A stretch of 64,000 nt of DNA from Pseudomonas gozinkensis (lineage in GTDB: Bacteria > Pseudomonadota > Gammaproteobacteria > Pseudomonadales > Pseudomonadaceae): the NCBI RefSeq assembly GCF_014863585.1, contig NZ_CP062253.1, forward strand, positions 6,314,001 to 6,378,000. The letters run 5' to 3'. The notes below the pieces were generated by a model. That model did no database searches, had not been told where the DNA came from, and saw only the letters and a program-made list of their open reading frames with translations. Below, one piece after another: positions 15,239 to 24,673 of this stretch (position 1 is the first letter of the stretch; every line of letters begins with the position of its first letter). A program made the translations under genes and the position numbers.

Positions 15239-16654
15239 ATAATGATCGCGAGCTCCCGGCACCCAGTATTCCTCACCGCCAAACCTCACCGTAAAACCAG
15301 GCTGATCGCCCTGCGGCTGCTCCTCGTAATGCAACGGCGAATTGAGGGGAAGTTTGAGCCTATGAAAGTAGGCCATGGCTGCTCTGATCCATTCTTGCGC
15401 CGTCATGTTTCCTTCAGCGGTCGCGTAGAGTTCAGTTAATTTGACCTCTGCAAGGTGGCGGGCAGCTTTGGCCAGCCACCTGCGATTAAAACGAGCATCC
15501 AGCCCCAACCCATAATGTCGATTTAAAAACCCAACGAAGCCAAAAAGCGAGGCATGGAGGCCAGGCCGATTACGCAGGAGCAAACGCAGCGCCTGCTGAT
15601 CCGGAAGCGTTTGGCCCGTTTCATCACAGTGCTGTAAAAGGCGCAACGCGCTGCTAATTGACATACGCACGGTGCGCAGCTTTACAGAACGGCCGAGCAA
15701 ATCTTGCCTGTAAGTATGAAGAGCATCTCTGGCGATGCCTTCAGGAAAATGCTGCAGTGATGTGCTGATACGACGCTGATCGCTGGTATTTTCTCTGGCC
15801 TCAGGATCAACCACTAAGCCATCAGTTTCCGCCAGCCAGTTCACCACCGAGCGCGAGCGCCTGAGCGTCTCCGCGCCAAAGTGCGCAACCATTTCGGCAT
15901 AGGACGGTAACGTCGCCCAAAGCCCGTATAGCGCCTTAAGAAAAGGTAGGTATCGCTGCATGTTCAGAGCTGCAAACTGCGCGCCTCGGCGTGCTTTGAG
16001 CCAGACAGAGAAGCCGCCCATCGCCGTGCGTAGGCGCTCGTCCTCGATAGCACTGAGCAGGTCGCTTCTACGCACTTCAAACGATGATGCCCAGTAGCAG
16101 GCCATGCAAGCGTTACCCAGACCAGCAGGCATCGGCCTATTGCATTTAGGACAATGCACCTCTCCCAGCTCAAAGCACTTTTTGCACAGCGCCGGTCCCT
16201 CTGCCGAGACAATCACCCTGGGCTTTCGGCAGGCAGAGCAACAGGCGGTTCTCAACGAGGAATGGCAGGCCGGACAACACCGCAGCACGTGGTCGCCGAC
16301 TTGAATCCTGACCAGGCGCGTTGAAGGAGTTGCACAACGCTCGCATGGCTGAGGGCTGCGGAAATAATGCGCGCATGAAGCACATGCCGGACCTTGAGCC
16401 GTGAGCCTGCCGATCTTCAACCCGGAGCGATGACAGCGGACACAGGGCTTATTCACCTCGCACGTACGACAAACCGCAGAAGTATCAAACAGCGGCAGAC
16501 GGGCAAAGTTGTTGCAGGCCGGGCAAAGCTTTCGCTTGAAGAGTCGGGCATAGCACGTTTCACAGAAGCGCTTTTCTTGGTGAATCTTCTTGGCTTTGCT
16601 CATCGTGCGACCGCATTCATCGCAGGCACAGGTCTGAGAGGCAGAATTGATCAC
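15230..16654 (-). CDS. Zinc-ribbon transposition accessory protein in the tniE position
   Basis: A 474-aa protein with twelve CxxC pairs in its first ~185 residues (from CDEC at about 10 to CMAC), which is enough for six stacked zinc ribbons. The remaining ~290 residues are helical. They contain SVVNWLAETDG and VRMSISSALRLLQHC..FVGFLNRHYG, which recalls the SAM-like DNA-binding half of tyrosine recombinases, but no R-H-R-Y catalytic set is visible. Its start overlaps the tniQ stop by 4 bp, so it is the last gene of the tnsABC-tniQ operon. comM-targeting Tn6022-type elements have an extra transposition gene, tniE, in this position. A role in recognising the yifB target with TniQ is inferred. 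Confidence 0.65.
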   Translation of the reverse strand: MINSASQTCACDECGRTMSKAKKIHQEKRFCETCYARLFKRKLCPACNNFARLPLFDTSAVCRTCEVNKPCVRCHRSGLKIGRLTAQGPACASCAHYFRSPQPCERCATPSTRLVRIQVGDHVLRCCPACHSSLRTACCSACRKPRVIVSAEGPALCKKCFELGEVHCPKCNRPMPAGLGNACMACYWASSFEVRRSDLLSAIEDERLRTAMGGFSVWLKARRGAQFAALNMQRYLPFLKALYGLWATLPSYAEMVAHFGAETLRRSRSVVNWLAETDGLVVDPEARENTSDQRRISTSLQHFPEGIARDALHTYRQDLLGRSVKLRTVRMSISSALRLLQHCDETGQTLPDQQALRLLLRNRPGLHASLFGFVGFLNRHYGLGLDARFNRRWLAKAARHLAEVKLTELYATAEGNMTAQEWIRAAMAYFHRLKLPLNSPLHYEEQPQGDQPGFTVRFGGEEYWVPGARDHYSG

Positions 16655-17796
16655 AGTGCTGGCCCTTCACAGTGGCCAACCTGCACCGCCTTTGAACGGA
16701 GCACCTTTCTTTTAAATCGTAACCAGGCCTTCAACACCGAGCGTGGGGATCTCGGCCTCCGGCTCGATGCGAGCACCGTTCTGACATAAGCACGGGAAGG
16801 TCGTCGCGGCATTAGCTGTGATAGCTGGGCAGAGCTGGAGGCGGCATCACGGATAGAAGGACACAGCTGAGCATCTTCAGCCGCCGCCCGGAAGCGATCG
16901 GCACCGGCCGACAGGATTCGGCTTACCGCAGACAAAAGATGTGATCTCTCTGCGTTACTCAAGCACTCTAACTTCAAGCCGGCATCCACTGTCGGCTTCA
17001 AGGACGCAATATCCACATCAAGGGCGGCCAGAAACTGTTGCCCTGCGGCCGAGGGGCTAATTGCCAATGCGCGCACCAATCTAAACAACCCTTTCAGAAG
17101 AGAAAATCGCTCGGCAATGGTCATCCATGGCCAGTTGAGGTCGGCCGGCGCGCCCTGAAGGATCAATTCGGCCTGCCGGATCAGTTGCAGCTCATCAGTG
17201 GCCGCGTCTTGAGTGTCCACTTCAGCGAGCATCCCACCGCACTCATGACACCGCATAAGGTCGCGGGCCCGGTAATCAAGCCGATGAGGTGATACGACCG
17301 CCGAGCAGTGGGGGCAACTGTCGCGAAGTTTTACCCCATGGTCAGGACAGCAGGTGTACCACGCCAAGCGCCATTGAAGACGGTAGAAGGGAGAATCGGC
17401 AAAGCAGCAGGGGCAGTACTGCAAACCACCGGCTCGACGCAGATTTCTCCCACCCAGCGAAAGCACCCAGGACGTGATGCCCACAGGCGGCAGTTTCAGC
17501 CCCATCAATCTGCAGACTGGCACCAACGAAGATTGGATCAACGCCGAGGAGGGAATACCAGAAAGCTCCTGCAGTCCGCCCAGGCACAATGAGCAGATTC
17601 CCAAATCGCAATCTCCTGTCCATATCCGACGCTGCGGCCAGATGTGATGGGCGATTTCCAGCGCGTCGCAGGCGTTGCACAAAGCACACCGGATCAGCCA
17701 CGAGGAGAACAATTCGTCACGCTGCAACACTGGCACCCATGGCCATTGCTGACCTACCGGACGTACTTCCTCATGCCAGAAACATCGGGAGACCAT
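16651..17796 (-). CDS. tniQ: TniQ/TnsD-family target-selection protein
   Basis: A 381-aa protein. The N-terminal TniQ domain begins with PVLQRDELFSSWLIRCA (about residues 22-38). It is followed by the characteristic zinc-binding layout YCPCC...RLAWYTCCPDHGVKLRDSCPHC (about 126-164) and another cysteine pair CHEC. TniQ/TnsD proteins bind the attachment DNA and recruit TnsC. With the element sitting inside yifB, this is the likely reader of the yifB target. At 381 aa it is shorter than Tn7 TnsD (about 500). The basic C-terminus (RPSRAYVR..SRRPRSPR) could contact DNA. Its 5' end overlaps tnsC by 43 bp, consistent with translational coupling. Confidence 0.85.
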   Translation of the reverse strand: MVSRCFWHEEVRPVGQQWPWVPVLQRDELFSSWLIRCALCNACDALEIAHHIWPQRRIWTGDCDLGICSLCLGGLQELSGIPSSALIQSSLVPVCRLMGLKLPPVGITSWVLSLGGRNLRRAGGLQYCPCCFADSPFYRLQWRLAWYTCCPDHGVKLRDSCPHCSAVVSPHRLDYRARDLMRCHECGGMLAEVDTQDAATDELQLIRQAELILQGAPADLNWPWMTIAERFSLLKGLFRLVRALAISPSAAGQQFLAALDVDIASLKPTVDAGLKLECLSNAERSHLLSAVSRILSAGADRFRAAAEDAQLCPSIRDAASSSAQLSQLMPRRPSRAYVRTVLASSRRPRSPRSVLKAWLRFKRKVLRSKAVQVGHCEGPAL

Positions 17797-18632
17797 TGAT
17801 ACTTCTCCAACAGCTCGAGGTCGATCTTTTCCTTCCCGGTTTCGATAGCCTTTCGAGCACTGTGAAAAAGAATCTCTTCCACGTAGCCCGTAATACCTTG
17901 GCTTCGTTTGAGAATAAGCGCCGCAGTCTCCTTGCTCGCCAGATTGGAGGGTTGCTTGAGCGGCAGCCAGGATTCAAAGCCCTTTAGCAGTTGCCTGAAA
18001 CCAATAGAAGGCGCCCACACCGGAAGCTCCACTGTTACAAACCGCGCCGCGTACTGACGCTCGAGCATGAGCAACTTATTGGCGCTGGGCATGCCGACAC
18101 CAACGACTGCCAGCTTCAGGGTATTTGTCAGACACTTGATCTCATTCATGAAGTCAGCGACCTGGCGCGACGTTCCATTGGCGATCGTTTGAATTTCATC
18201 GATGATAAGCATCCTGGTCTGGCTGGAGGTCAGCAGGCTCTCCACCTTGTAGCGCAGCTTCATCTCACTGGCGTCGGGGTTGAAGGGCGAGTTGGAACAG
18301 TTGAGGATCGAGCAGTAAAACATCCGCAGACTGGGCTTACTGACCTCGACCTTGATGATCGGCCGAACCCTGCAACCATCCTCGTTCACGTACTCAGCCC
18401 CATGCACGGCGATGAACCTGTCCACCAGGGATGATTTGCCCATCCGGGACTCGCCGACGATGAAAAAGTCCGGCACATCCCGATGGCCGCAGAGCTTTGC
18501 GTACAACTGCTCAAACAGAGTTTCTGACAACTCGTAATCGATCCAGCGGGACTTGATGAAGGCCAGGCGCTCCGCATCACAGAGATCCATGATCGGCCTG
18601 AACTCCTGAAGTAGATGAGGGTAGTTGCTCAT
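17754..18632 (-). CDS. tnsC: TnsC/TniB-family AAA+ transposition regulator
   Basis: A 292-aa AAA+ ATPase with Walker A GESRMGKSS (60-68) and Walker B MLIIDEIQ (141-148), matching the TniB/TnsC family. The family polymerises on target DNA, links target selector to transposase and controls target immunity. The short length is closer to TniB than to the ~555-aa Tn7 TnsC. The start overlaps the tnsB stop by 4 bp (ATGA type), and the 3' end overlaps tniQ, so all are one operon. Confidence 0.88.
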   Translation of the reverse strand: MSNYPHLLQEFRPIMDLCDAERLAFIKSRWIDYELSETLFEQLYAKLCGHRDVPDFFIVGESRMGKSSLVDRFIAVHGAEYVNEDGCRVRPIIKVEVSKPSLRMFYCSILNCSNSPFNPDASEMKLRYKVESLLTSSQTRMLIIDEIQTIANGTSRQVADFMNEIKCLTNTLKLAVVGVGMPSANKLLMLERQYAARFVTVELPVWAPSIGFRQLLKGFESWLPLKQPSNLASKETAALILKRSQGITGYVEEILFHSARKAIETGKEKIDLELLEKYQWSPDVSGMRKYVR

Positions 18633-20545
18633 GCCACACCTCCATACAGCGGAACATCGTCATCGTCACCCCATGCATCCTCGACCGGTATTGCCGGTAG
18701 CGGCCTGGGCGGGCTGTCCTCTTGTTGACCGAGAAAGACCGTCGCGGGGGTCTTACCCTTAGCGTTGTTCTTGGTTTTCTGAGCGCTTCGTCTAGCAGCT
18801 TTGGTTTTAACCGCCTCTTCCTCTTCAATAAGTCTTCGTTTTTCGATGTGCTGGCGAATGGTGTCGTTGTCCACCGAGGCCAAGTTCTCTTTCTTCAGTT
18901 CACGCTTGGTTTTGACGTACTCCGCTACGGAGACACTATCAAACCGTCCATCCGCCAGAGGCACTCGGAAATACCTATTGAGGCCCGGATCAAAGAACCA
19001 GATGAAATTGATATCTCGTAGATCCCGCCGAAACAGGAACTGCATTTTCTTGCCCGTCTTGGGATCCATCTGATTAATCCATGGACGAAGCGCCTCCGCG
19101 TAATACATCGCGTCCCATTCGACACCATAGGTTTGGATGGTGCGGTATTCAGACGGCAGGAAATCCAGCTGCAGAGACAGGGGATCCTCAGGAATCGGTG
19201 GCATGCCGCAAAATGCTTTTGGACCCCAGAAGGCCTGGTTCCACATGGCTATGGGAGGTTTGAACAAGATGCCGCTGTGCGGCTTGTTGTTGTAGATCAG
19301 AATGGTGTGCACCAACCACTTCTCCAGTGCATCAAAACTCATGGTCGCCTCTTTGTCCGAGTCGACATCTCCACGGCTGTCAGGGTTACGCTGAGTGGCG
19401 CCCTGCAGCTTGCTGAATACCTTGGCGTTCTCTTCCATCAACGCCTCGATGTGGCCACCCCAATGAGGGCGTTTGCGAGGGCGAAACTGCCGTTCGATGT
19501 TGTGGGCAGTACAGGCCATGATCAGGCTCTTGGTTTTAAAGTCAGGGCCGTTGTCGCTGTGGATTTCATACGGTAAGCCCCACACAGGCCATTCACCTGA
19601 AACCTGATGGTGGGTGAGCCATTCATGCTTGGGCAGCATTGCCTGAACCAGACACATGGCCACCGATACAGCCGACGGCGCATCCAGGGATATGAAGTAG
19701 CCCACAACCATGCGCGAGTACATATCGATGGCCATGGTTACCCACGGACGGCCGATGGAGACGCGATGTACATCATCGACAATCATCACGTCGGCCGGAC
19801 TGTGGTCGATCTGAATCCGGTGCAAGGGGTAGTCGGCAGAATACTTACCGGGACGCGCCTCATAAGTGTCGGAAGCGATGTCTGCATACCCCCTGGCCTT
19901 CAGCACTTGCCTGGCCGGAACCTTCTTGATGCGTAACGAGACCGTGGGAATGGACGGTGCCGGGAGTCCGCGCAGCCGGCATATCTTGGCGACTTCATCG
20001 TGTACGTCTTTGATCGTGTAGCGTCGCGTACTCAGGTAAAGCGTTTGAATGACATTACCGATAATGTCTTCCACCTCGGTGCAGACGCGTGAGTTGCCTT
20101 TCTTCCAGCCTCGAGCCTGGGGTAACAGACTCAAGAAACGGCTACCTTCCGTATAGGCATACAACCATCGATAGACCGTTGCCTTACTGACGCCACAGTC
20201 CTTGGCACGCTTGATCACAGCGCCTTCCACGTGCATGTCCTTGGCCAAAAGCGGGGCGATGATGGCGTAGCGCTGTTCGGCAATGGCCCACTGTTTATCC
20301 GCGATCCGCGCCAAATCGAGACCGCTGGCATACACCCGCCCATTTTTTCCTTCAGGCCTTTTCAGCTCGGCGATAGGCAGCAGTTTGGAAATGCCTGACT
20401 CGACGTCCTGACCAAGCACATGGTGGAAATCCACCAGCAACGCGATTTTGTAGGTGTGTTTATGATGGCGTACAAACTCACCTACCTGGATCTTAAGGGC
20501 GGCCCGGTTCAGCGCATGGCTCTGGACCTCAGAAGCGCTCATCAT
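18629..20545 (-). CDS. tnsB: TnsB/TniA-family DDE transposase
   Basis: A 638-aa transposase. A helix-turn-helix (DCGVSKATVYRWLYAY, about 116-131) precedes an integrase-type RNase H core. The catalytic triad is D247 (IQIDHSP), D331 (IHSDNGPDF) and E367 (HWGGHIEALMEEN). The C-terminal part is the Mu-type beta-barrel and tail, ending in a basic then acidic stretch (AARRSAQKTKN..DDDDVP) suited to contacting TnsC. TnsB cuts the 3' ends and joins them to target DNA. Two adjacent ATGs (20545 and 20542) follow GAGG; either may be used. The start overlaps the tnsA stop by 17 bp. Confidence 0.92.
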   Translation of the reverse strand: MMSASEVQSHALNRAALKIQVGEFVRHHKHTYKIALLVDFHHVLGQDVESGISKLLPIAELKRPEGKNGRVYASGLDLARIADKQWAIAEQRYAIIAPLLAKDMHVEGAVIKRAKDCGVSKATVYRWLYAYTEGSRFLSLLPQARGWKKGNSRVCTEVEDIIGNVIQTLYLSTRRYTIKDVHDEVAKICRLRGLPAPSIPTVSLRIKKVPARQVLKARGYADIASDTYEARPGKYSADYPLHRIQIDHSPADVMIVDDVHRVSIGRPWVTMAIDMYSRMVVGYFISLDAPSAVSVAMCLVQAMLPKHEWLTHHQVSGEWPVWGLPYEIHSDNGPDFKTKSLIMACTAHNIERQFRPRKRPHWGGHIEALMEENAKVFSKLQGATQRNPDSRGDVDSDKEATMSFDALEKWLVHTILIYNNKPHSGILFKPPIAMWNQAFWGPKAFCGMPPIPEDPLSLQLDFLPSEYRTIQTYGVEWDAMYYAEALRPWINQMDPKTGKKMQFLFRRDLRDINFIWFFDPGLNRYFRVPLADGRFDSVSVAEYVKTKRELKKENLASVDNDTIRQHIEKRRLIEEEEAVKTKAARRSAQKTKNNAKGKTPATVFLGQQEDSPPRPLPAIPVEDAWGDDDDVPLYGGVA

Positions 20546-21206
20546 GGCACCTCATGACAGAGAACTCGTCGAGCTCCTGGTCCAGATCTGTCCAAACCTG
20601 GCCGGTAGCAATCAGATGCCAGAGATGGGATCGGCCGATAGCTTCATGACCATGAAAATGCAGTGCCAGCAATGCATGGAATGGCGCCCGTCGCATCATC
20701 GCAAGCTTTCCCAGAATGACTTCCGTCAGTTTCGGATCCAGCGCCATATTCCGATAACGCTGTAAGAACTCGACGTTCTTCAGCCGGGTGCCCCGAATTC
20801 GAGACTCGTCGAAAATATGGAATTCCCACCCCTGATCACGGGCGAAACGCCACGCGGCTTTCCACTTGGGTAACCACAGCCGCCAGTTCTCTTTCCAATC
20901 TTCCCGAGGCTTTACCTCAACCAGTAACGGTTTCAGGTTGAGCTCATCATCGAACTGAACGAAGAAATCCGGGGTATGGATGTAGGCACGCCCATTGTGA
21001 GCGGTGAACGGGACTTGAACCGGCTGCGCGACAAGTGCGACGACTTCCGGGGAGAGCGACCAGATCCTGATGAAATCACGCTCAAGCCCCGACTCGTAGT
21101 AAATGCCCTGTCCGCGGAAAGGAAAAACACCAGAGAGGCTGCGCGTCATGGATCGGCTTTTTCGGGTCTGAGAGATTTCCTGACCCATGTAGACGGTAGA
21201 GGACAT
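20529..21206 (-). CDS. tnsA: TnsA endonuclease
   Basis: A 225-aa protein with the restriction-endonuclease-like core of TnsA: E42 in GLERDF, D80 in HTPDFFV and E97/K99 in LVEVKP. In Tn7-like elements TnsA cuts the 5' ends so that, with TnsB, the element moves by cut-and-paste rather than forming cointegrates. The C-terminal part (LWHLIATGQVWTDL) is the TnsC-contacting winged-helix-like tail. It is the first gene of the leftward transposition operon, about 550 bp from the right end. It is somewhat shorter than Tn7 TnsA (273 aa). Confidence 0.9.
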   Translation of the reverse strand: MSSTVYMGQEISQTRKSRSMTRSLSGVFPFRGQGIYYESGLERDFIRIWSLSPEVVALVAQPVQVPFTAHNGRAYIHTPDFFVQFDDELNLKPLLVEVKPREDWKENWRLWLPKWKAAWRFARDQGWEFHIFDESRIRGTRLKNVEFLQRYRNMALDPKLTEVILGKLAMMRRAPFHALLALHFHGHEAIGRSHLWHLIATGQVWTDLDQELDEFSVMRCHDERF

Positions 21207-21620
21207 AGGGCACCTATGGGCTATTTTGCCAACGATGCTACCCAGCGCTCTCTGACCTGAGGCTCGCTATTTGCCCCCATTTAAGGGCAACGGACCTGCG
21301 AAAGGTCAAGCATCACGTCCATTTGAGCGCTCCACAGAACTCTGGGTTGCTCTGACGCGAACCGAACACAATCACATTTAGAAAGAAGGGGTTTTGAGTG
21401 TAGAACAGAATGGCAAATCCACCGTTGCCCTTCATCGGCAATAAGGCTGTTGGGGTAGCATGGGGGCAGCTTGGCGAAGGTCGCTGGAGGAAGGCTTCAG
21501 TATTTGCAGTCAATGCTGAATGAGATGACGGAGGAGGGCCGGGCAAGTGTCGATCAGGACAATTATCGCTCCCAAGCATTCCGCACTGATGTGGCTGGCT
21601 CAGAAAAACTGGAATTAGGA
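21207..21620. other. Upstream region of the transposition operon
   Basis: About 410 bp between tnsA and the right-end repeats. A 115-codon frame on the minus strand has a proline/serine-rich, low-information translation and no ribosome-binding site, so I do not call it. The region should contain the tnsA promoter. It is close enough to the transposase sites for TnsB to control its own operon, which is inference. Confidence 0.5.
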
Positions 21621-21755
21621 AAGTCTCACCTATTTCCACCACTCTCGAGCTAAGTCTCACTTATTACCGCCTACTGCCTCATTTAATTCTTGGTGAAAAC
21701 ACGAAGGAATCAGGCCTGTAGCACTGCATATTCTCAACAAATACTTTTTGTCCCA
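21621..21755. repeat. Right transposon end with putative TnsB-binding repeats
   Basis: Two near-identical direct repeats, AAGTCTCACCTATTT (21621-21635) and AAGTCTCACTTATTA (21652-21666), lie 31 bp apart. A third related unit lies at 21728-21745 next to the terminal repeat CTTTTTGTCCCA (21744-21755). On the complementary strand all carry an AATA/ATTT..TGAGA core like the left-end repeats. Right and left arrays differ in number and spacing, as is usual for Tn7-like elements. Confidence 0.72.
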
Positions 21756-21760
21756 GCAGT
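21756..21760. repeat. Target-site duplication, right copy
   Basis: GCAGT directly after the right terminal repeat, matching 510-514. Confidence 0.93.
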
Positions 21761-22408
21761 TCAAAACCGCAACCCGGCGAAATCACCCTCGCCCATCACG
21801 GCGTGCTGTTTCTCGATGAGCTGCCCGAGTTTGATCGCAAGGTGCTTGAGGTTCTGCGCGAACCGCTGGAATCCGGCTGCATCGTGATCGCCCGTGCCAA
21901 GGAACGCGTGCGGTTTCCCGCAAGATTCCAGCTAGTGGCAGCGATGAATCCCTGTCCCTGTGGATATCTTGGCGAACCGAGCGGCAAGTGCTCATGCACG
22001 CCGGACATGGTGCAGCGCTATCGCAACAAACTGTCGGGGCCGTTGCTGGACCGGATCGATTTGCACCTGACGGTGGCGCGAGAGGCGACAGCACTGAACC
22101 CTGCGGTAAAACCGGGAGAGGACAGCGCCAGCGCAGCCACGCGGGTCGCCGAAGCCCGCGAACGTCAGCAAAAACGCCAGGGCTGCGCCAATGCGTTTCT
22201 CGATTTGCCGGGACTGAAGAAGCACTGCAAGTTATCCACAGCTGATGAAACCTGGCTGGAAACGGCCTGCGAAAGACTGACCTTGTCGCTGCGCTCGGCG
22301 CATCGGCTGCTCAAGGTCGCGCGGACGTTGGCGGATCTGGAGAAGCGCGCGGATATCAGTCGCGAACATCTGGCTGAAGCGTTGCAGTATCGGCCGGCGA
22401 CTCAATAA
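21761..22408 (+). pseudogene. yifB: yifB/comM, 3' part (interrupted)
   Basis: The C-terminal part of YifB resumes after the transposon, beginning SKPQPGEITLAHHGVLFLDELPEF with the Walker B motif VLFLDELPEF. It continues through FQLVAAMNPCPCGY (sensor-1 / cysteine-rich segment), RYRNKLSGPLLDRIDLHL with its arginine finger, and the C-terminal Mg-chelatase domain ending at 22408. It has no start codon or promoter of its own and is unlikely to be translated. It is collinear and in frame with 2-514, with no residues lost. Confidence 0.93.
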
Positions 22409-22430
22409 GTGCCGATATCAGGATTGTCCC

Positions 22431-22497
22431 CATCGCGAGCAGGCTCGCGCCCACAAAGTCAGCGAAACCTTTGTGAGAGCGAGCCTGCTCGCGATAG
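22431..22497. repeat. REP pair
   Basis: Two inverted GCGAGCAGGCTCGC cores, 22 bp beyond the yifB stop and before the convergent chemoreceptor gene. This is the first REP pair outside the transposon. Confidence 0.85.
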
Positions 22498-22513
22498 CTG
22501 TTTCAGAGAGACC

Positions 22514-24490
22514 TCAACGGAAGCGGTCGACCTCTTGGCGCAGGTCGGCCGCCAGGCCTTCCAGCTCCTTGGCTGTGATCGCCAGGTTCGACACCACTTC
22601 GCGCTGCTCGCTGTTGGCCATCGCGATACTCTGCAGGTTACTGCTCAACAGGGTCGCGGTGCTGCTCTGCTCCTGGGTCGCGGTGGTGATTGCGGCAAAC
22701 TGCTGCCCCGCCGAACGGCTCTGCTCATCGATCCGCGCCAGCGCCGATGCCACGTTGGCGTTGCGCGACAGGCCTTCCTGCATCAGCACGTTGCCCTGCT
22801 CCATGGTGCTGATGGCGTTGCCGGTTTCCTGCTGGATGCTGTGGATCATGCCGGAGATTTCATCTGTCGCCTGACGAGTGCGCGACGCCAGATTGCGCAC
22901 TTCATCGGCCACCACGGCAAAACCGCGACCTTGCTCACCCGCACGGGCCGCTTCGATGGCGGCGTTGAGCGCCAGCAGGTTGGTCTGTTCGGCAATCGAG
23001 GTGATCACACTGACGATGCCGCCGATTTCCTGGGAACGCTGACCCAAAGTGTTGATGACCGTGGCGGTGGTGTTCAAAGCGCCAGCAATTTGCTCCAGCG
23101 AGGAAGACGCCTCTTCCATCGAGGTGCGACCGATCTGGGTCTGCTGCGCGTTTTCCTGGGCCAGACGCTGGGTGTTGCCCATGTTGTCGGCAATGTTCAG
23201 CGAGGTGGCGGAGAATTCCTCTACCGCGCCGGCCATGCTGGTGATTTCCCCGGATTGTTGCTCCATGCCCTCGTAAGCGCCGCCGGACAGACCGGACAGC
23301 GCTTGAGCCCGACGGTTGACCTCTTCCGAAGCACGGCGGATATGCTCGACCATGGTCGACAGGGCCTGGCTCATCTGGTTGAACGCGCGGGCCAGTTGAC
23401 CGATTTCGTCATTGCTCGACACGCTCAGACGCACGCTCAGATCACCGGCACCCAAGGCTTCGGCCTGACGAACCAGATCGCCCAGCGGCGCCAGTTTGCT
23501 ACGCAGCAACCAGACCACGGAACCGACCGCCAGCAGCATCGCCAGCAGACTGCCGATGGCCAGTTGAGTGCCAACGCTCCAGGTCACCGCGCGGATCTCG
23601 GCTTTCGGCATGCTCGCCACCACCGACCACGGACCACCCTCGAACGGCACGGCGATGCTGTAGAAGTCTTCGGACTTGTCGCTCCAGAACCGGCCTTTAC
23701 CCGGCGCTTTTGCCAGATCGTTGACCACAGGAACCGCCTGATCCAGTGCCTGCACGCCTGCCGGTGCGACCAGCCACTGGTTCTTTTCGTCCAGCAGCGC
23801 CAGCGAGCCGGTCTGGCCGATGCGGAAGCGCTTGAGATTGGCGAACTGGGCGTTCTGCGCGTCGGTGTAATCGAAACCGACGAACAACACCGCAATCACC
23901 TTGCCGCTGCTGTCACGCACCGGGGTGTACTGAGTCATGTAGGAGCGATCGAACAGCAAGGCGCGACCGACGTAACCCTGCCCCGCCATCAACTTCGCAT
24001 AAGCCGGGTGGGCGTGGTCGAGCACGGTGCCGATGGCACGGGTGCCGTCCTGTTTGCTCAGGGAGGTGCTGACGCGAATGAAGTCTTCACCGCTGCGCAC
24101 GAACAGCGTGGCGACACCCGCCGTCATCTGTTTGAACTCGTCGACTTCCTTGAAGTTGTTGTTCAACACTTCGCTACCCAGGTGCAGGCCCGGGGTCTGG
24201 GTGCCGGCGACGTTGACCGGCTCGCTCGGGTGAATGCTCAGGCCTGCGCTGAAGCGCTTCTCGAACAACCCGCTCAGGCGCTGGGTGCTTTCACGCAGCG
24301 TGCCGTGGAAAGTGCTCAACTGATCGGCGAGCAGGCGTGCCTCGCTGGCCAGGTGTTCTTCACGGGTAGCGAGGTTGGCGGTGTCCAGCGAACGCAGGGC
24401 GAACACCGTACTGCCACTGATGACAATCGCCAGTATCACGGCGAGCGCGAGGCCCAGCTGCGAGGCGATCCGAGCGCGAGGTTGAGACAT
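22514..24490 (-). CDS. Methyl-accepting chemotaxis protein with Cache sensor
   Basis: A 658-aa chemoreceptor. TM1 is at about residues 12-32. A large periplasmic Cache-type domain spans about 35-300 ([46 protein letters not shown]), TM2 is at about 305-330, then a HAMP domain and a long signalling helix pair. The CheA/CheW-contacting hairpin is present: [37 protein letters not shown]. The Cache region resembles Cache3-Cache2 receptors with a single-domain ligand pocket. Ligand not predictable. It is monocistronic, ending close to the REP pair. Confidence 0.92.
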   Translation of the reverse strand: MSQPRARIASQLGLALAVILAIVISGSTVFALRSLDTANLATREEHLASEARLLADQLSTFHGTLRESTQRLSGLFEKRFSAGLSIHPSEPVNVAGTQTPGLHLGSEVLNNNFKEVDEFKQMTAGVATLFVRSGEDFIRVSTSLSKQDGTRAIGTVLDHAHPAYAKLMAGQGYVGRALLFDRSYMTQYTPVRDSSGKVIAVLFVGFDYTDAQNAQFANLKRFRIGQTGSLALLDEKNQWLVAPAGVQALDQAVPVVNDLAKAPGKGRFWSDKSEDFYSIAVPFEGGPWSVVASMPKAEIRAVTWSVGTQLAIGSLLAMLLAVGSVVWLLRSKLAPLGDLVRQAEALGAGDLSVRLSVSSNDEIGQLARAFNQMSQALSTMVEHIRRASEEVNRRAQALSGLSGGAYEGMEQQSGEITSMAGAVEEFSATSLNIADNMGNTQRLAQENAQQTQIGRTSMEEASSSLEQIAGALNTTATVINTLGQRSQEIGGIVSVITSIAEQTNLLALNAAIEAARAGEQGRGFAVVADEVRNLASRTRQATDEISGMIHSIQQETGNAISTMEQGNVLMQEGLSRNANVASALARIDEQSRSAGQQFAAITTATQEQSSTATLLSSNLQSIAMANSEQREVVSNLAITAKELEGLAADLRQEVDRFR

Positions 24491-24673
24491 GGACAGCTCC
24501 TGGCCGAGCCCCGGGATCCTCCTTGATCCTGACTCGGAAATTTTCTAATAGTGGGGGTGAATCGCGGAGACCGGCACGACGGTTCCACATGCACGTATTC
24601 GGCGGTAAAACCGAATACTTGAGCGATCAGCAGGGGTATAGCGAAAGGCCGGCATTGTGCAGGCTCGAACGTT

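Larger units (their letters stand above)
515..21755. mobile_element. Tn7-like transposon inserted in yifB/comM
   Basis: A 21,241-bp element bounded by 12-bp perfect terminal inverted repeats (TGGGACAAAAAG at 515-526 and its complement at 21744-21755) and flanked by GCAGT duplications. It encodes TnsA, TnsB, TnsC, TniQ, a zinc-ribbon protein in the tniE position and a TnsE-like protein, all in the right-hand 8.4 kb. The left 12.8 kb is cargo with no link to transposition. Element plus one duplication is 21,246 bp, a multiple of three, so precise removal restores the yifB frame. comM is the known attachment gene of Tn6022/AbaR-type Tn7-like elements in Acinetobacter. This appears to be a Pseudomonas relative with different cargo. 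No chromosomal REP pair occurs inside it. Confidence 0.93.

Noticed and set aside
21313..21660. 115-codon minus-strand frame near the right transposon end
   Set aside because: Overlaps the putative transposase sites, low-information translation, no start signal.
22409..24526. 705-codon plus-strand frame over the chemoreceptor gene
   Set aside because: Histidine/glutamine-rich antisense shadow of the clearly recognisable receptor on the minus strand.
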